Assembly (NCBI GenBank): GCA_037127255.1
Contig: JBANSL010000002.1
Location: 8,290,001 to 8,354,000 of the forward strand
Length of the DNA: 64,000 nt
Source of the DNA: Persicaria tinctoria
Taxonomy: Eukaryota; Streptophyta; Magnoliopsida; Caryophyllales; Polygonaceae
Direction of reading: 5' to 3'
The notes under the pieces are model-generated. The model had not been told where the DNA came from, ran no database searches, and was given only the letters and a program-made list of their open reading frames with translations. Shown here piece after piece: positions 46,190 to 57,827 of the stretch. Numbering within the stretch: position 1 is the stretch's first letter; every line of letters begins with the position of its first letter. The position numbers and the translations under genes are program-made.

Positions 46190-46735
46190 TGTGTTGTTCT
46201 TAGCTTGGTTTGTCTTCTGTGTGTCGATCCCCTTTGGTAGGTTTGTGCTACCACATGTCTGGTGTGTGTCGATTCTCGTCATAGGATTGGTGCCATCCAT
46301 CATGCATGATGTGTGTCGATTGTCGTCATAGGATTGGTGCTATCAAACATCCATGAGCCCCCTCCTTGTGCCTCCAAGTTGTCCGCTTGGTTGTTTAAGG
46401 TTGTAAAGGCGGGCTTTATAGTTGTTGGTATTTGGTTCCTACACTCTAAGGAGGTCTGGGGTCTTTATCTCGTTCTATCGATCAATATTGACTCCGAACG
46501 ACCCGTTTTACAGAGACGTCGCAAAATTGTAAAATATATTAAACGATTTAAACTTGATGATAAGCATCACTCGTTTTCCCTTCATCAGAGATTATCGAAT
46601 ATAATATCAAGCATTCCTCATTTATTACAATGATAGATTTTCTCTTCATAAAAATAATATTTTTAAACGGTTTTTCTGTTATATACCTTTATGATATACA
46701 ATAAGATAAGAAGCTTAATTGAGAAAAGTTCCTTA
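46190..46735. other. Intergenic DNA with a short tandem repeat and an inverted-repeat arm
   Basis: GTGTGTCGATTCTCGTCATAG-like phrases repeat every 55-60 bases at about 46215-46345. The arm 46482-46606 (NIDSERPVLQRRRKIVKYIK) is the partner of 44730-44843. Confidence 0.5.
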
Positions 46736-47113
46736 GAGCATCCACAATGGGGGTGTTTTAAGCCCCAAAATAAGGAACAAATTAATAAAAAATTTAAGAA
46801 GATGGGGGACTAGGGGAGGGGTTTAGGAACGATTTGACAGCTTTGTTACTAAGAAACCTTTGAAAACCGAGAGAGAAAGATAAAGGAGAGAAGGTGGGCC
46901 AGGAGAAGGAGAGAGAGTGGGGGAAAAATGAGTTGGGTCCCGATAAAAAAATAAAATAGGGAAAAATGAGTTGGGTCCCGATAAAAAAAATAAAATAGGG
47001 TTTTTAAGGGTTTTAGGAATGTGGGTAAAAAATTATATTGGATTTTCTAAGGAGAGAGAAATATAAAAAGTGGAGTTAAGGAACACGAATGCGTTTCACG
47101 AATGCGGGTGCTC
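46736..47113. mobile_element. PIF/Harbinger (Tourist-like) MITE (378 bp)
   Basis: Ends GAGCATCCACAATGGGGG and GCGGGTGCTC, flanked by TTA on both sides. Internally a 38-bp unit around GAAAAATGAGTTGGGTCCCG is duplicated. Confidence 0.8.
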
Positions 47114-47230
47114 TTACCAGTTTCTTATTAAAAATCAATTTCAAAAAAATCTAAAATAATTTAATTTGGAAAAATCTTTCCCAATAAAGCTTATGTTATG
47201 CCCCTAATAACCGATCTCTAAAAGGCATAT

Positions 47231-48101
47231 TTTGTGACATGGATGACATATCATCTTCTATAAGTGTTGTCTATATAATTTGTGAAATTTTTTTTTTATC
47301 TTTTTATTTGGACATATTCAATGTGAAATAAATAAATTAAAATCATTTTCAAAAGATTTAATATCGATTTAACCTCGTATAAATATAACGTTTGAAGTTG
47401 GGGTATTTGCACAAGGACTAGAGCTGTGAAACCCAATCCGATCCGATGGATTCGATCCCAACGCTTGAAGAATTTTAAGTCAAGATCCAATTTTTTTTTA
47501 CTAGTCTCCGAAAAATCGGTATTTTCCTAGGTCGGTTGGGTTTCGATTCGGTGATCCGACGGATCCGATTTGTTCAAACAAAACTTTAACCAATTAGTAG
47601 TCAAGAAAATTTCAAAATCATATCTTATATCAATATAAAACTCACTTACAACTTAACTCCGACGCACTCTTCAATAAATCCCACTCCAACACTCTTTAAT
47701 CGATCACACCTACGGATCAATCCCTGTCCACACACACACTCTTTAAAGCCCACACTCGATCTACTATGATTGAGACGTTTACATGTACTTTGATCGACTG
47801 CATACTAAGACCACACACACTCTCACACTCTAGGAGGTGAATCACTGGCCAAAAGCATATTTACAGACAATGTCCGCAATCTCAGCTAGGAACATAATTT
47901 CCTCCATGATCCATTAAATGTGACATGGATGACATATTGTTATAAATGGATAGTGTACTATTTTTTTATTTGAACATATTCGATGTGAAATAAATTAATT
48001 AAAATATTAACTTAAATTATTTTCAAAAGATTGGACCTCGAATAAATAAAACAAAATAGCACTTGCTATTTTGTTTATTTGAAGTTGGGGTATTTGCATA
48101 A
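47231..48101. repeat. Pair of about 185-bp direct repeats around a hAT-like fragment
   Basis: Copies at 47231-47416 and 47920-48101 share GTGACATGGATGACATAT, TGTGAAATAAAT and TTTGAAGTTGGGGTATTTGC. A CG-rich fragment (AACCCAATCCGATCCGATGG, 47424-47575) with a hAT-like TAGAGCTGTGAAA start follows the first copy. Confidence 0.65.
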
Positions 48102-48290
48102 GGTTTGCTTACCAAGGGAATCGAATGTTGTGCCTGACTACCTTGCGCGTAGTGTTCATGTCTCCCCTGCCGACGTTTGTTGTGAGGATGATCCAGAACT
48201 GCGAGTTCTCGTCCGGAAGGATGTGCTAGGAAGGGCCTCTGCTGCGGCCGACCCGACCTAAACTTTATCTTGCTTAAAATTTTTTTTTTT
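48079..48290 (+). mobile_element. LINE 3' stub with RNase H tail
   Basis: Reads PRESNVVPDYLARSVHVSPA and LRVLVRKDVLGRAS, the end of the LINE RNase H domain, then a short tail into poly(T)/poly(A). VADRIA has become VPDYLA, so it is decayed. Confidence 0.75.
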
Positions 48291-49824
48291 TAAAAAAAGG
48301 ATATATTCCTCACATGTGGGTTAATCATGTTTTATACATTCAACACTTTCTAACATTATACAAAATAGCATCTTCTAAGTAAGTTCTGCTTCGCCAACTA
48401 TGCCACGGCATGGTAGATTGGTAGGTGTTGAAAGTTAGCTAGGTGGAGAAGTTGAACAACTTTTTAACATCTTATTAATTTATTAAAAATAATAATAATG
48501 AAGAACAAATAGGATGAAGCTTGTGACAAGTTCTAATACGAGGACGAGGGTCGTGTCGGATTTATTTTATATAAAACTTTCACCCTCTTTCATACGTATT
48601 TGATCATGTTTTTCCCTTATATTTCATAATGGTAAAGGAGACCATCATTATAAAAAATTGTATTATTTGGTTAGTCAAAGTTTATGGATTAAGGAAAGAT
48701 TAGTACTATAAGATATCCCAAGACTGGGTAATTTTGTTAATTGATGTAGTTAGATTGCGTACGTATGCCATGACGAAAGATCAAAGTTTTGCACATCTGG
48801 TAAACTACGTCTATGGTATTGTTTAAAAGACACTTTATCCCTCTTAACATAATAACGGTAGAATGATAGAATTGATGTAAAGTCCTCGTTGAGGGTTTCT
48901 ATTCATTGATATAACGTACATATAGGTTACAAAAGTATTGGACCTTAATGGACTTTTAGCCCACTATACAATATTAAGACCTATGTAATCTATCAATAAC
49001 AGTTCAGTTTACCCAATAATAAAGCAAAAATGGAGAAGTCGGGAAGGAAGTGGAAGCATGCACTCTTTTAATTAACATCATTCAGTTTGTCCAATAATAA
49101 AATATATAAGGTTTAAGAAATCAAGAGGTATAGAGGCACAAAACTAAAAATTAAAATTTAGGGGCTAAATTTTTCTCATATGCGTAATGTTTATAACAAA
49201 ACCCTTAATTTTAAAAATAAATGAATAATTTTTTTTACTTAATTTTACAAAAAAAAAAAATTATGAAAAAAATTCCTCTCACCGTATTCTCATTTTGGTC
49301 TGTGTTTGGTAGTAGCTTTTGGGAGTTGAAAAAAAAATGTTAAAGTTGTGGTGTTTGGTACGTAGGAGGTACAACGGTAGGGACGGAAGTTGCAGGTGAG
49401 GGTTAATCTCCATGATTTCCATGGAATTGACACCTTGGGAGGCAAGATTCGGGAGGTTTGGGATCGGGTATACTAGTTTTATTATATGTTCACATTCAGA
49501 TTTATTACTTTAATTCACTTTTGCGTGTACATCACAAACTCGCACTTAGGTAGCTGAAGCTTATTGGATTGCTGAAACTAATATATTATCCTGTGTTAAA
49601 TATATGTTAATAAACTAGTTTGGTATTTGGTAAAACCTAAATGTTAGGATAATTGATTTAAACTTATGAATATAAAACGAAAAAGTTCAAAAAATTTAGA
49701 TAAAGAGCTATTGAAAAACTCCGATTCAAACCATAAGTTTCGAAAAGCTACGTTACACGGAGCCTAAATTAAGATTACAAGAGAGTACTCCTTAAACAAG
49801 TTTGGCAAAAGCCACAACCATCCC
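48291..49824. other. Intergenic DNA downstream of BAHD copy 3
   Basis: About 1.5 kb, AT-rich, no gene or clear repeat supported. Confidence 0.5.
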
Positions 49825-51495
49825 TCAAATTAAACGGTCTAAATTCAAAACAGAAACAGCCGCCATGAACTCCTCGTCCGATTCGAGAGCGGCCATCGAA
49901 CCATGCGAAAGGCATACTTCGAGATCGACACTCCCTCCTCCATCGCGGCCCGGTGAAGACGTCACCTTCCCATCGAACTTGTTCCCGTATCCGGTTAACA
50001 CCGCGATCGCTCTCCCCATCCCGAACTCGTTCCCATACATATCGAACCTTGGTGAGCCTCCGAAAACTATACTATAAGGATCATAGTAGGCACCCATATG
50101 GTAAATCACCGGAGACTTCATCCATCCCTTGACCATCATACGTGCCATCGTGTCGTCGTGAGCTGCCATGGCTTCGTTCAACAAGGTCGCAGTGTGCCCT
50201 AGGGTTTGACCAAGCAGCTCACCGGATGTGGTTCTAACACGAATCCATTGAACCGAGTTTCCGAAGTAGTCTTGGGGCAGTGGAGGGTTAAGCCTTCCTC
50301 TTTCATTCGTTGGTATGTTGCAATGTGTTATCTTGTCGTGTGGAACGTGACGTGCCCTTGTGATGCACCTCCATACGAGTGCCGATAAGGCCTGGAAGGA
50401 TGAGACCTTGTTGGTTCCGGAGTCAGCATTGGCCTTTGCTTTGAGGAGTGCGATTGATTCGGTTGAGAAATGGAAGATTCGCTCTCTATGGGGCTGTGCT
50501 TCGAACTTGGCGATGAATTCGTCTTTGTGAGTGAAGGGGAGCCTGATCATTGGCCCGGAGTCGTCGATGAACCACCGTTGTTGGATTGGTGGCCGGGAGA
50601 TTGGAGTGTTTTGATCGCCTTGTGCTTTGAAGATCTCGGACCAGGTGCTGAGGAAATGCCAATAAGAGGCTCCATCAGCGCATACATGGTTGATGGAGCA
50701 CCCAAGGAACACACCATCGTTGAGCTCGGTGACTTGAACCGACAACAAGGGCATGGAGTGGCCATCATGGTTAATCGCCTTGTGGTGATCAAAGAGAGAC
50801 TGGACAACACGAGGCACATCCGTTGGTGAGAGAATGTCGGAGATTGTAGTGTCTAAAGCAGCATGAATAAACCTAACTCCGGGACCCTTTTTGGAGTCGA
50901 TGAAGATCAAGCTGGTGTGCTCATCTTCATCTACTTCCGTTACAAACTGACCCGCTAGGGAGTAGAAATGAACGAGGGCCAAAGACAACGAGTCCCTGAG
51001 CCTCACCAAGAGAGGCTCGATGGGGTTGGCAAGCTTATCCAAGGGGCTCTTGGCAAACAAGAGACCCTTTTGGATGTAGTGAATGGAGAGCCAGGTGAGG
51101 TCCCATGGCGCCAAGTAAACAGGGTTGTCAGCTTCTTCAACGTAATACTTTGGCTTTACAAAGCACTCCGAGATGAGTGTTACATTGGGTGAACTTGCCA
51201 CTGGGGTTGTGTTTGACAACAACTTTGGCAGGAGGTTTCGGGGGTGTAGGGGGATGCTTGGTGGGAGACGTGGATGAAAGGTCCAAAGGTGCAGCTGAGG
51301 GTTATTTTTCATAGATTTGGCACCTTGGGGCTGCAAGGTTCGGGAGTTCATTTGGGAGGTGCCAAAATTGATCACTTTTTTACCCTTACCTTGCAACTGC
51401 TTTCGGTCAATTGGGTGGGAATAAATCAGGCCTGTACAGCCACTGGAAAAAAGGGTGCGGACGAGGATGGTGGCGCGGAAGGCGGCAATGGACAT
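49825..51495 (-). CDS. BAHD acyltransferase-like protein, copy 3, with N-terminal extension
   Basis: Third member of the array. The core has HVCAD (HxxxD), then GASYWHFL, and EFGMG with TGYGNKFDGKVTSSPGRDG. Family similarity begins at VASSPNVTLISECF, where the codon aligned with the family's ATG is GTG (51201-51199). The frame stays open upstream to an ATG at 51495, adding 98 residues rich in Ser, Arg, Leu and Pro with one acidic residue, beginning MSIAAFRATILVRTLFSS, which resembles an organelle presequence. A plausible 189-bp phase-1 intron (51389-51201, GTAAGG to CCCCAG) lies in this leader. Spliced it gives 493 residues, unspliced 556. An ATG at 51312 is another candidate start. A TATAAAT box lies near 51590. 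Confidence 0.85.
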   Translation of the reverse strand: MSIAAFRATILVRTLFSSGCTGLIYSHPIDRKQLQGKGKKVINFGTSQMNSRTLQPQGAKSMKNNPQLHLWTFHPRLPPSIPLHPRNLLPKLLSNTTPVASSPNVTLISECFVKPKYYVEEADNPVYLAPWDLTWLSIHYIQKGLLFAKSPLDKLANPIEPLLVRLRDSLSLALVHFYSLAGQFVTEVDEDEHTSLIFIDSKKGPGVRFIHAALDTTISDILSPTDVPRVVQSLFDHHKAINHDGHSMPLLSVQVTELNDGVFLGCSINHVCADGASYWHFLSTWSEIFKAQGDQNTPISRPPIQQRWFIDDSGPMIRLPFTHKDEFIAKFEAQPHRERIFHFSTESIALLKAKANADSGTNKVSSFQALSALVWRCITRARHVPHDKITHCNIPTNERGRLNPPLPQDYFGNSVQWIRVRTTSGELLGQTLGHTATLLNEAMAAHDDTMARMMVKGWMKSPVIYHMGAYYDPYSIVFGGSPRFDMYGNEFGMGRAIAVLTGYGNKFDGKVTSSPGRDGGGSVDLEVCLSHGSMAALESDEEFMAAVSVLNLDRLI

Positions 51496-51586
51496 GGCGA
51501 GAGGGCTGAGCAGAGAGGTCAAAAGGCCCTTTAAGAGAACGAATAACCAGCTGTTTCTTGTTGTCTTGAATCAGAGAGATGGGTGA

Positions 51587-51593
51587 ATTTATA
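51587..51593 (-). promoter_or_regulatory. TATA box of BAHD copy 3
   Basis: TATAAAT on the minus strand about 95 bp before the ATG at 51495. This supports transcription starting upstream of the extended N-terminus. Confidence 0.5.
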
Positions 51594-51751
51594 CCAAGCT
51601 TTGAATCAAATCGGAGGGAGGGCTGAGCAGAGATGTCAATGGGGGATTTCAACTTGATGGTGATGGCTGAGAATAAGGTCAATGGCAGGGAGAGGGGAAG
51701 GTCACCTTTTACATCTCCACCTACTACGAAACACCAAGATCATATGGGCTA

Positions 51752-51987
51752 CTCCCTCTGTTCCAAAATAAGTGTCGTTTGTCTTTTTCTGCACGCTTTT
51801 TGAGGAGGTAAAAACACTATAAAATATTATTTTTTTAATCAATTTTTTTTTATAATTTCATAGTCCGTATTCATAAGTATAAACTTATAAAAACAAATTC
51901 ACTAAAAAAATAATATTTTATATAGTTTTTACCTCCTTAACATACGTGCAGAAAAGTCAAACGACTTTTATTTTGGAACGGAGGGAG
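51752..51987. mobile_element. Stowaway MITE (236 bp)
   Basis: CTCCCTCTGTTCCAAAATAA and the complement of TTATTTTGGAACGGAGGGAG, with TA on both sides. Confidence 0.95.
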
Positions 51988-52384
51988 TAACATACAATTG
52001 CAGGTGGTCTCATTTTTAAAATCATTCATACAACCAAAGATGATTTTGTCATATGTGCACTTGCCGATATTTATCGGCAAGAGGGAGTAGGGGGACACCG
52101 ATTGAAGGAAATTTGGGAAGTTGATACCCAAAGGAAATAAAAACAAAGTCGCAATCCTAACTGTAAATTCAAACAGGCCATCAGACACTAACAAGGTAAA
52201 TAAAAAAAAAGTTGAAATCCTAACTGAGGAAGCAGCAAACTTTAACAATGCGATTCTTTAAAAAAAAAATTACCCAGGACCTGTAAAAACGTTATCCAGA
52301 CCAAATACCTGACTGAAGAAAACAACCCTGAAAAGCATAAGAGCGTTCGACAGAGAGAACGATAAATCAGCCAGCCTTGACTAT
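51988..52384 (-). other. 3' flank and probable 3' UTR of the PABP gene
   Basis: Non-coding, directly after the PABP stop on the minus strand. No clear single polyadenylation signal chosen. Confidence 0.45.
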
Positions 52385-55300
52385 TCAAGAAACAAGATTG
52401 TCGCTGAGGGACAATGAAGAGAGCTGGTCGGTGTTGGCCTGCTGCTGTGCAACATTCCTCAGAACCTCCATGGCCTCTGCTACCTTGGACTTGAGGGCGT
52501 CAGGCGCCTCCAGCAGATGCAGCACCTCAGTTTGGTCCATCTCCAACAACATGCCAGTCACCTTAGCAGCATTATCATGCTCAATTGCATCTACCAATGG
52601 GTATAAGCCCTCACCCAGCATCTAGAAGAGACAATGTAGTGAATCACTTGTCTGGAGAAAAGCATTGTGATGAAAGAATGCAGAGACCTAAATTAAGAAC
52701 ATACCGTCCTCTGCTGTTCAGGTGGAGCATTTGCAAGAGCAGTGGCTAAAGCGGTGAGAGTCATAGGTTGTGCTCCACCATCACGCATTGGCATACCTCC
52801 CATGTCATACGAGGGGAGCATCCCACCAGCTACAGCGTGAATAGGCACGTCTGGAATATTGCGCCCAGGTGGGTAACGATAGACACGTCCCCTAGGAAGC
52901 ATCTGAGATGGGATGGGCAGATTTATTTTAATTGCAATAATTTTAAAGAGCTGAGAATTCCTTGTGTTTTCCTTGAAGACTTACCTGCTGTTGCATCATT
53001 GGTACAGGAGGCTGGTTCTGTTGGGCAGGTCCTGCACCGCGTCTTCCACCAGGACGCTGACCTTGCTGGCCTGGCTGGACCATAGGCATATAAAAGTTTG
53101 GCACTGGCGCGGATCCAGGCCTCATTCCAGGAACAAGCTGCTGCTGATAGCCAAAACCAGCCTGCAGTGTAAAGTAGGGGTCAACAGAGGTCGACTTTGA
53201 TTTACAACTAATTTTGAATTAAACAGCCAAGGATAAAGCATCATGACAAAAGTTAAGAGAAATGTAATATATGAAAACTTTGGCAAACAACATTTCATAT
53301 ATTATAGGACAGACATGGACAAAGAAACTTGGACAGGGAAACAATCTCACCTGAGGTGACATCATAGGAGGGGCTTGCCCATAAAATATTTGTTGTCCAA
53401 TGCCTGGAGCACCAGGTGGAAACATTGGCAGGCGTGGTGTTACAGAAGGTGTCATCGGCACTGGCCTCATCTGAGAAAATTGTGCCTGTTGAAGTCAAAA
53501 AAATAAAAAAGATTAAATGGATTTCAGTAATGTGAAATACAATATTAAGGAAGTCTACATTTAAACCTTTCCAGTTGAACCCCATTAACATCCATAAAAG
53601 TAACAAATGTGCAAACATTGGTGATAACTAGCAGCCATTAACCATCTAAATCCTTAGTGACAAAAAAACACCAGATGATGAAACAAGAAATTAATTAATT
53701 CTAGCATCGTCTAAAGCTAAACATACCATCCCTACTATTTTCTTTGATAAATATACTAACCTTGCTCTTTCAACACTTCTATGATAACACAATAAAATGC
53801 AACTAATCATTGGACAGAACACACTGAGCGGGAATAGAAAATGGAACAAGATTAGCACTATGGGGGTGTTCTATAAAACATAGACTACACTGACAGACGA
53901 AATTATACAATTCAGAGTTTATACTTCAAATTAAACCATGCCGAACTTGAAAGAAACCTGCATGACACTTAGTAATTCTTTATCCAGGATCAAATACATA
54001 TCTTTAACATTGGGAGCAGTAAATTTGCTTAATTCAACTATACCTGCAACCTAGCTCTTCTCTCTTCCTTGCGCTGTGCAAGTGCAACGTATAAAGGCTT
54101 GCTTGCCACCATTTTTCCATTCATCTCAGCAAGCTGACAGAGAACACGCGAATGATTAAAGAAGCTTGTATAACAATATTCTTAATCAACAGCATATATA
54201 CAAAATAAAATTTCCAACAGTAACTCACAGCTCTGGAGGCTTCGTCAGGTGTTGAAAATGCAACAAAGCCTGAGCCCTTGCTAATTCCACTTGGATCACG
54301 CATAACCTGAGTACATTAGGAAAAGGTTAACCTCTGAAATCTAGATTAAAAAAAAGGCCATAAAACATAAAAGAAATTATAGACAGACCTTGCACGAAGT
54401 GATTCTCCCATACTCTGAAAACAACTCCTTAAGCTTCTCATCATCAATAGTGTCATCCAGATTCTTGATGTACAGATTAGCACCCTGAAATTTGTCTGCG
54501 GCTTCCTTCATGCTCTGCTCAAACTTCCCTTTCAATTCCTGCTCCCTTTCAGACTTCTTCTGTGCTCTTCCAACATACAACTCCTTTTCATCAAACGTCT
54601 TTCCATTTAATGCCTCAACAGCATTGGCAGCATCATCTGCACTTTCAAAGTTGACAAAACCAAAACATTTTGATTTACCCTCTCCATCTCTCATCACCAC
54701 AACACTAGTAATGCTTCCAAATTCCCCAAAAAGTTTCTTCAAGTCCTCTTCTGTTGTAGAATCAGAAAGATTCTTGACATACACATTGTTGAACTTTGTC
54801 TTACTTGTTGCAGTATCTCTCTCTTGCTTACGAAGGAAATGTCCAACAAACACTTGTTTGTCATTAATCAGCATACCATTTAGCTTATCAATAGCAGTCT
54901 GTGCAGCATCTTCAGTATCAAACTGGACAAATCCATATCCCTTGGACTGGCCACTACCATCAGTAGCTATCTTGCATGACAGTATACTACCGAATGAAGA
55001 GAATGTATCATGCAGAGCCTTGTGGTCAAGAGACTTGTCCAAATTCTGTGAAAATCAAAACCAGGATTTTACATTAAATCGATATAAAAGGACCTCATAA
55101 AATATCTTATGGAAGCAGACGTAGACGACACAAATTATACAAATATGGCCACATGACCAAAACTCACAAAATCCAACTACAAAAAGATAGAGCCATGCCA
55201 AGCAATACAGTTGACATTCATACCTTGATAAATATATTTCCGGACCCACTTTTGCGTACGCTAGGGTCCCTCTGTGAATACATTATCCTAATGGACTTTC

Positions 55301-56123
55301 GGTTAAGTGGTGTGAAGTTCAAAACTTCTATTGCCCTTGCAGCTGTATAAAAATTAAAAGAAAAAAAAAAGCATTCGATATCAGTTTAATGGACCAATCA
55401 AATTAACAAATTATGAGAAACTTTCTACACAACTCATGTTAACAAGTTCATGATACTTCATTCAGAACATTCCTATAGAAAAATTGCAAAAATGACAGTT
55501 CCATTCAAGGGACATTTCCATCGTAAACAATAAATACAAGGAGCTACAAAAACATATCCCATAAACCCCATAAGAAATTGCAGAATGCTTGGGAACGCAC
55601 ATGACCCTCGCCCCATCCACACTGGCAACATCACCAGAGTAGAAAAAATAAAATAAATTTATGCAGACAACAGACACCCAGTCACAGAAAATTCACGTAC
55701 AAAATATTCATAAGCAGATCAGAAGATATACTAGATTTCACTTCAATTTTCAATGCTATCAACCGCAGATTTGCATTAGTGCGCCTCGTGACCAAATCAA
55801 TGGACGATCAGAATTCAGAATTAAGGAAATTGAGCAAAAATAACAAAAATCAAGCGAAACTCACCATCCTGAGGATTACTGTAGTTGACATAGCCATAGC
55901 CGAGAGATCGGCGAGTGGACAAGTCCCTGCAAACCCTAACAGAGACGACCTGTCCAATCTGGCTAAACAGATCGAACAGTTGCGAATCATTCACGCTGAA
56001 GTCCAAGTCTCCAACGTAAAGCGATGTCGTCATATAGGGGCTGGAACCCGCAGCAGTCGCCGCCGCAGCAGCAGCGTTGGGGCCGGACGTCGGGGCCTGT
56101 GGCTGAACTTGAACCTGAGCCAT
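52385..56123 (-). CDS. Poly(A)-binding protein (PABPC type)
   Basis: Cytoplasmic poly(A)-binding protein that coats mRNA tails and supports translation and mRNA stability. Nine coding exons: 56123-55865, 55342-55224, 55045-54389, 54306-54229, 54133-54044, 53485-53351, 53161-52985, 52902-52705 and 52621-52385, total 649 residues. After an Ala/Gln-rich start come four RRMs: RRM1 ([24 protein letters not shown]), RRM2 ([26 protein letters not shown]), RRM3 ([30 protein letters not shown]) and RRM4 ([33 protein letters not shown]). A Pro/Gln/Met-rich linker follows, then the C-terminal MLLE domain ([20 protein letters not shown], then [14 protein letters not shown]). All borders are GT/AG and the frame is uninterrupted. 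It resembles the widely expressed PAB2/PAB4/PAB8 class. Confidence 0.97.
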
Positions 56124-56659
56124 TTCAAACCCTTTTTTTTCGAGTTTTTGGTAAAGAATAGATTGAATTTTTTTCCTGTTTTTGATTCCCTCTCCTCTTT
56201 GATTACTGCCAAAACTGATCTGAAACCCTAGAGAGACAAATCGATACCCTCAAACAGCAAAAGAACGCCGCAGACTAAAACCCTAACCCTAGATAGACGA
56301 AGAACGGAGATAGTAAAACTAGGGATTTTGCAAATTTTTTGAGATTTTTGAAGGAGTAACAAATGAAGTGGATAGATCCGTCGAAAGAGGACCAAACGAC
56401 GGCTATGGAGGGATTGAGGAGGAGAGAGAATGAGAATTGGGGATTTTTTTTTTTTTTTAGGGAGGAGGACAGAAGGAACTGCTCCGCAACCGGCTCGGCG
56501 GTAACCGTTTCTGTTATATAGGGAGCACGTGGTGGCCGGCTGAACCCTAGCTGCTTGCGTGTTAATTCTTAGCCGTCAGATGCGTTTGATGATCTATTCG
56601 ACAATTTTTGTTCATTTGTAAAACCAGGGGATGATACCACACAGGATCAAAGCTAAGAA
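56124..56659 (-). promoter_or_regulatory. 5' UTR and proximal promoter of the PABP gene
   Basis: CCCTAG/AACCCTA words (plant telo-box-like, AAACCCTA) occur at about 56225, 56280 and 56290, as is usual near translation genes. A T-run lies at 56446. From 56536 the sequence is the first copy of the upstream tandem repeat. Confidence 0.5.
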
Positions 56660-57572
56660 TAGGGATGGAAATCATCCACGGACACCCGCTCCACCCGATC
56701 CGAAAAAATGGATGAAAACCCGATTTAAATGAATAAATAAATGGGTGGTGGACTAATGGATGATGGATCGGATCGGATTCGGGTGAAGGGGTCTCCGATC
56801 CACCACCCGATCCGTCACCCGATCCGCCTACCCGATCCATCTCACCCGAATATATTTAGTATTTATTTTTATTATATTTTCCCTTTTCTCTTTTTCCCTT
56901 ATCGTTTTTACTGTATTTTTTGTTCTTAATTATATTTATATTTTTCCTATATATATCTAGTTATCTATTAACATATACTAATTAATTGAAAACCCTAATT
57001 GTTTTCCCACGTATAGGGTATACTTAGAAGTTTCTCTTTGTTTCTCCCCAACTCCACCCATTGGCTCCACCACATCAACGATCGATTATTGCACCATCGA
57101 CTGCAGTGTTCCATCAAACCAACATAGTTACTTCATTTTTCGTTTTCGGATAGGTATGTTAATTACATGATGATTTTGGTCCAACCCTTGCCGATGTACA
57201 TTAGATTGTTTAGTACTTGTTTTATAACTAAGTATATACCCTGTCTAGTTTTTTAGAGTATAATTAATTGGTTAAGAAATACAGTAATTTCTACTACCCA
57301 TCCACTCTTATAGTAATAGACAAAGATCGAAAACAGTGTATACAAATAATGAGATTTAGAAAAGTAATTTGCAATTTATGGAAGAAAAATGACATGAAAT
57401 TGCCCATTCGCTTATTTCACCCGATCCATCCGATTACCCGTGGATGATGGATGGATCGGATATGGATAATAAAATTAATGGATGATGGATGGATCGGGTG
57501 TAGCAAAATAACTAGTGGATCGGGTGATGGATTCCCTCCATCCACCCATAACCCGATCCATTTCCATCTCTA
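56660..57572. mobile_element. hAT-like element with ACCCGATCC arrays (913 bp)
   Basis: Ends TAGGGATGGAAAT and ATTTCCATCTCTA, with inverted arrays of CACCCGATCCAT/ATGGATCGGGTG words. Flanks (GCTAAGAA and AGTAAGAA) only partly match, so the 8-bp duplication is decayed. Confidence 0.8.
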
Positions 57573-57599
57573 GTAAGAAGAATAGTAGATACGACGACG

Positions 57600-57827
57600 C
57601 GTTCCAAAATAGATGGGCGTTTGCTTTTTGACACGCTTTTTAAGGAACGAAAAACTCTATAAAGTATTATTTTTTTAATTAAAATTTTTATACTATTTGA
57701 TACTTATTACTAATAAGTATCTAATTATATAAAAAAAATTAAATAAAAAATAATATTTTATATAGTTTTTCGCTCCTTAAAAAACGTGTCGAAAAGTAAA
57801 AGACCGTGTATTTTGGAACGGAGGGAG
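57600..57827. mobile_element. Stowaway MITE, left end degraded
   Basis: GTTCCAAAATAGATGG pairs with the complement of TATTTTGGAACGGAGGGAG. The right end is intact with TA; the usual CTCCCTC is missing on the left. Confidence 0.85.

Noticed and set aside
54492..55100. 202-codon plus-strand frame opposite PABP exon 3
   Set aside because: Antisense shadow of the RRM-coding exon, which has full motif support.
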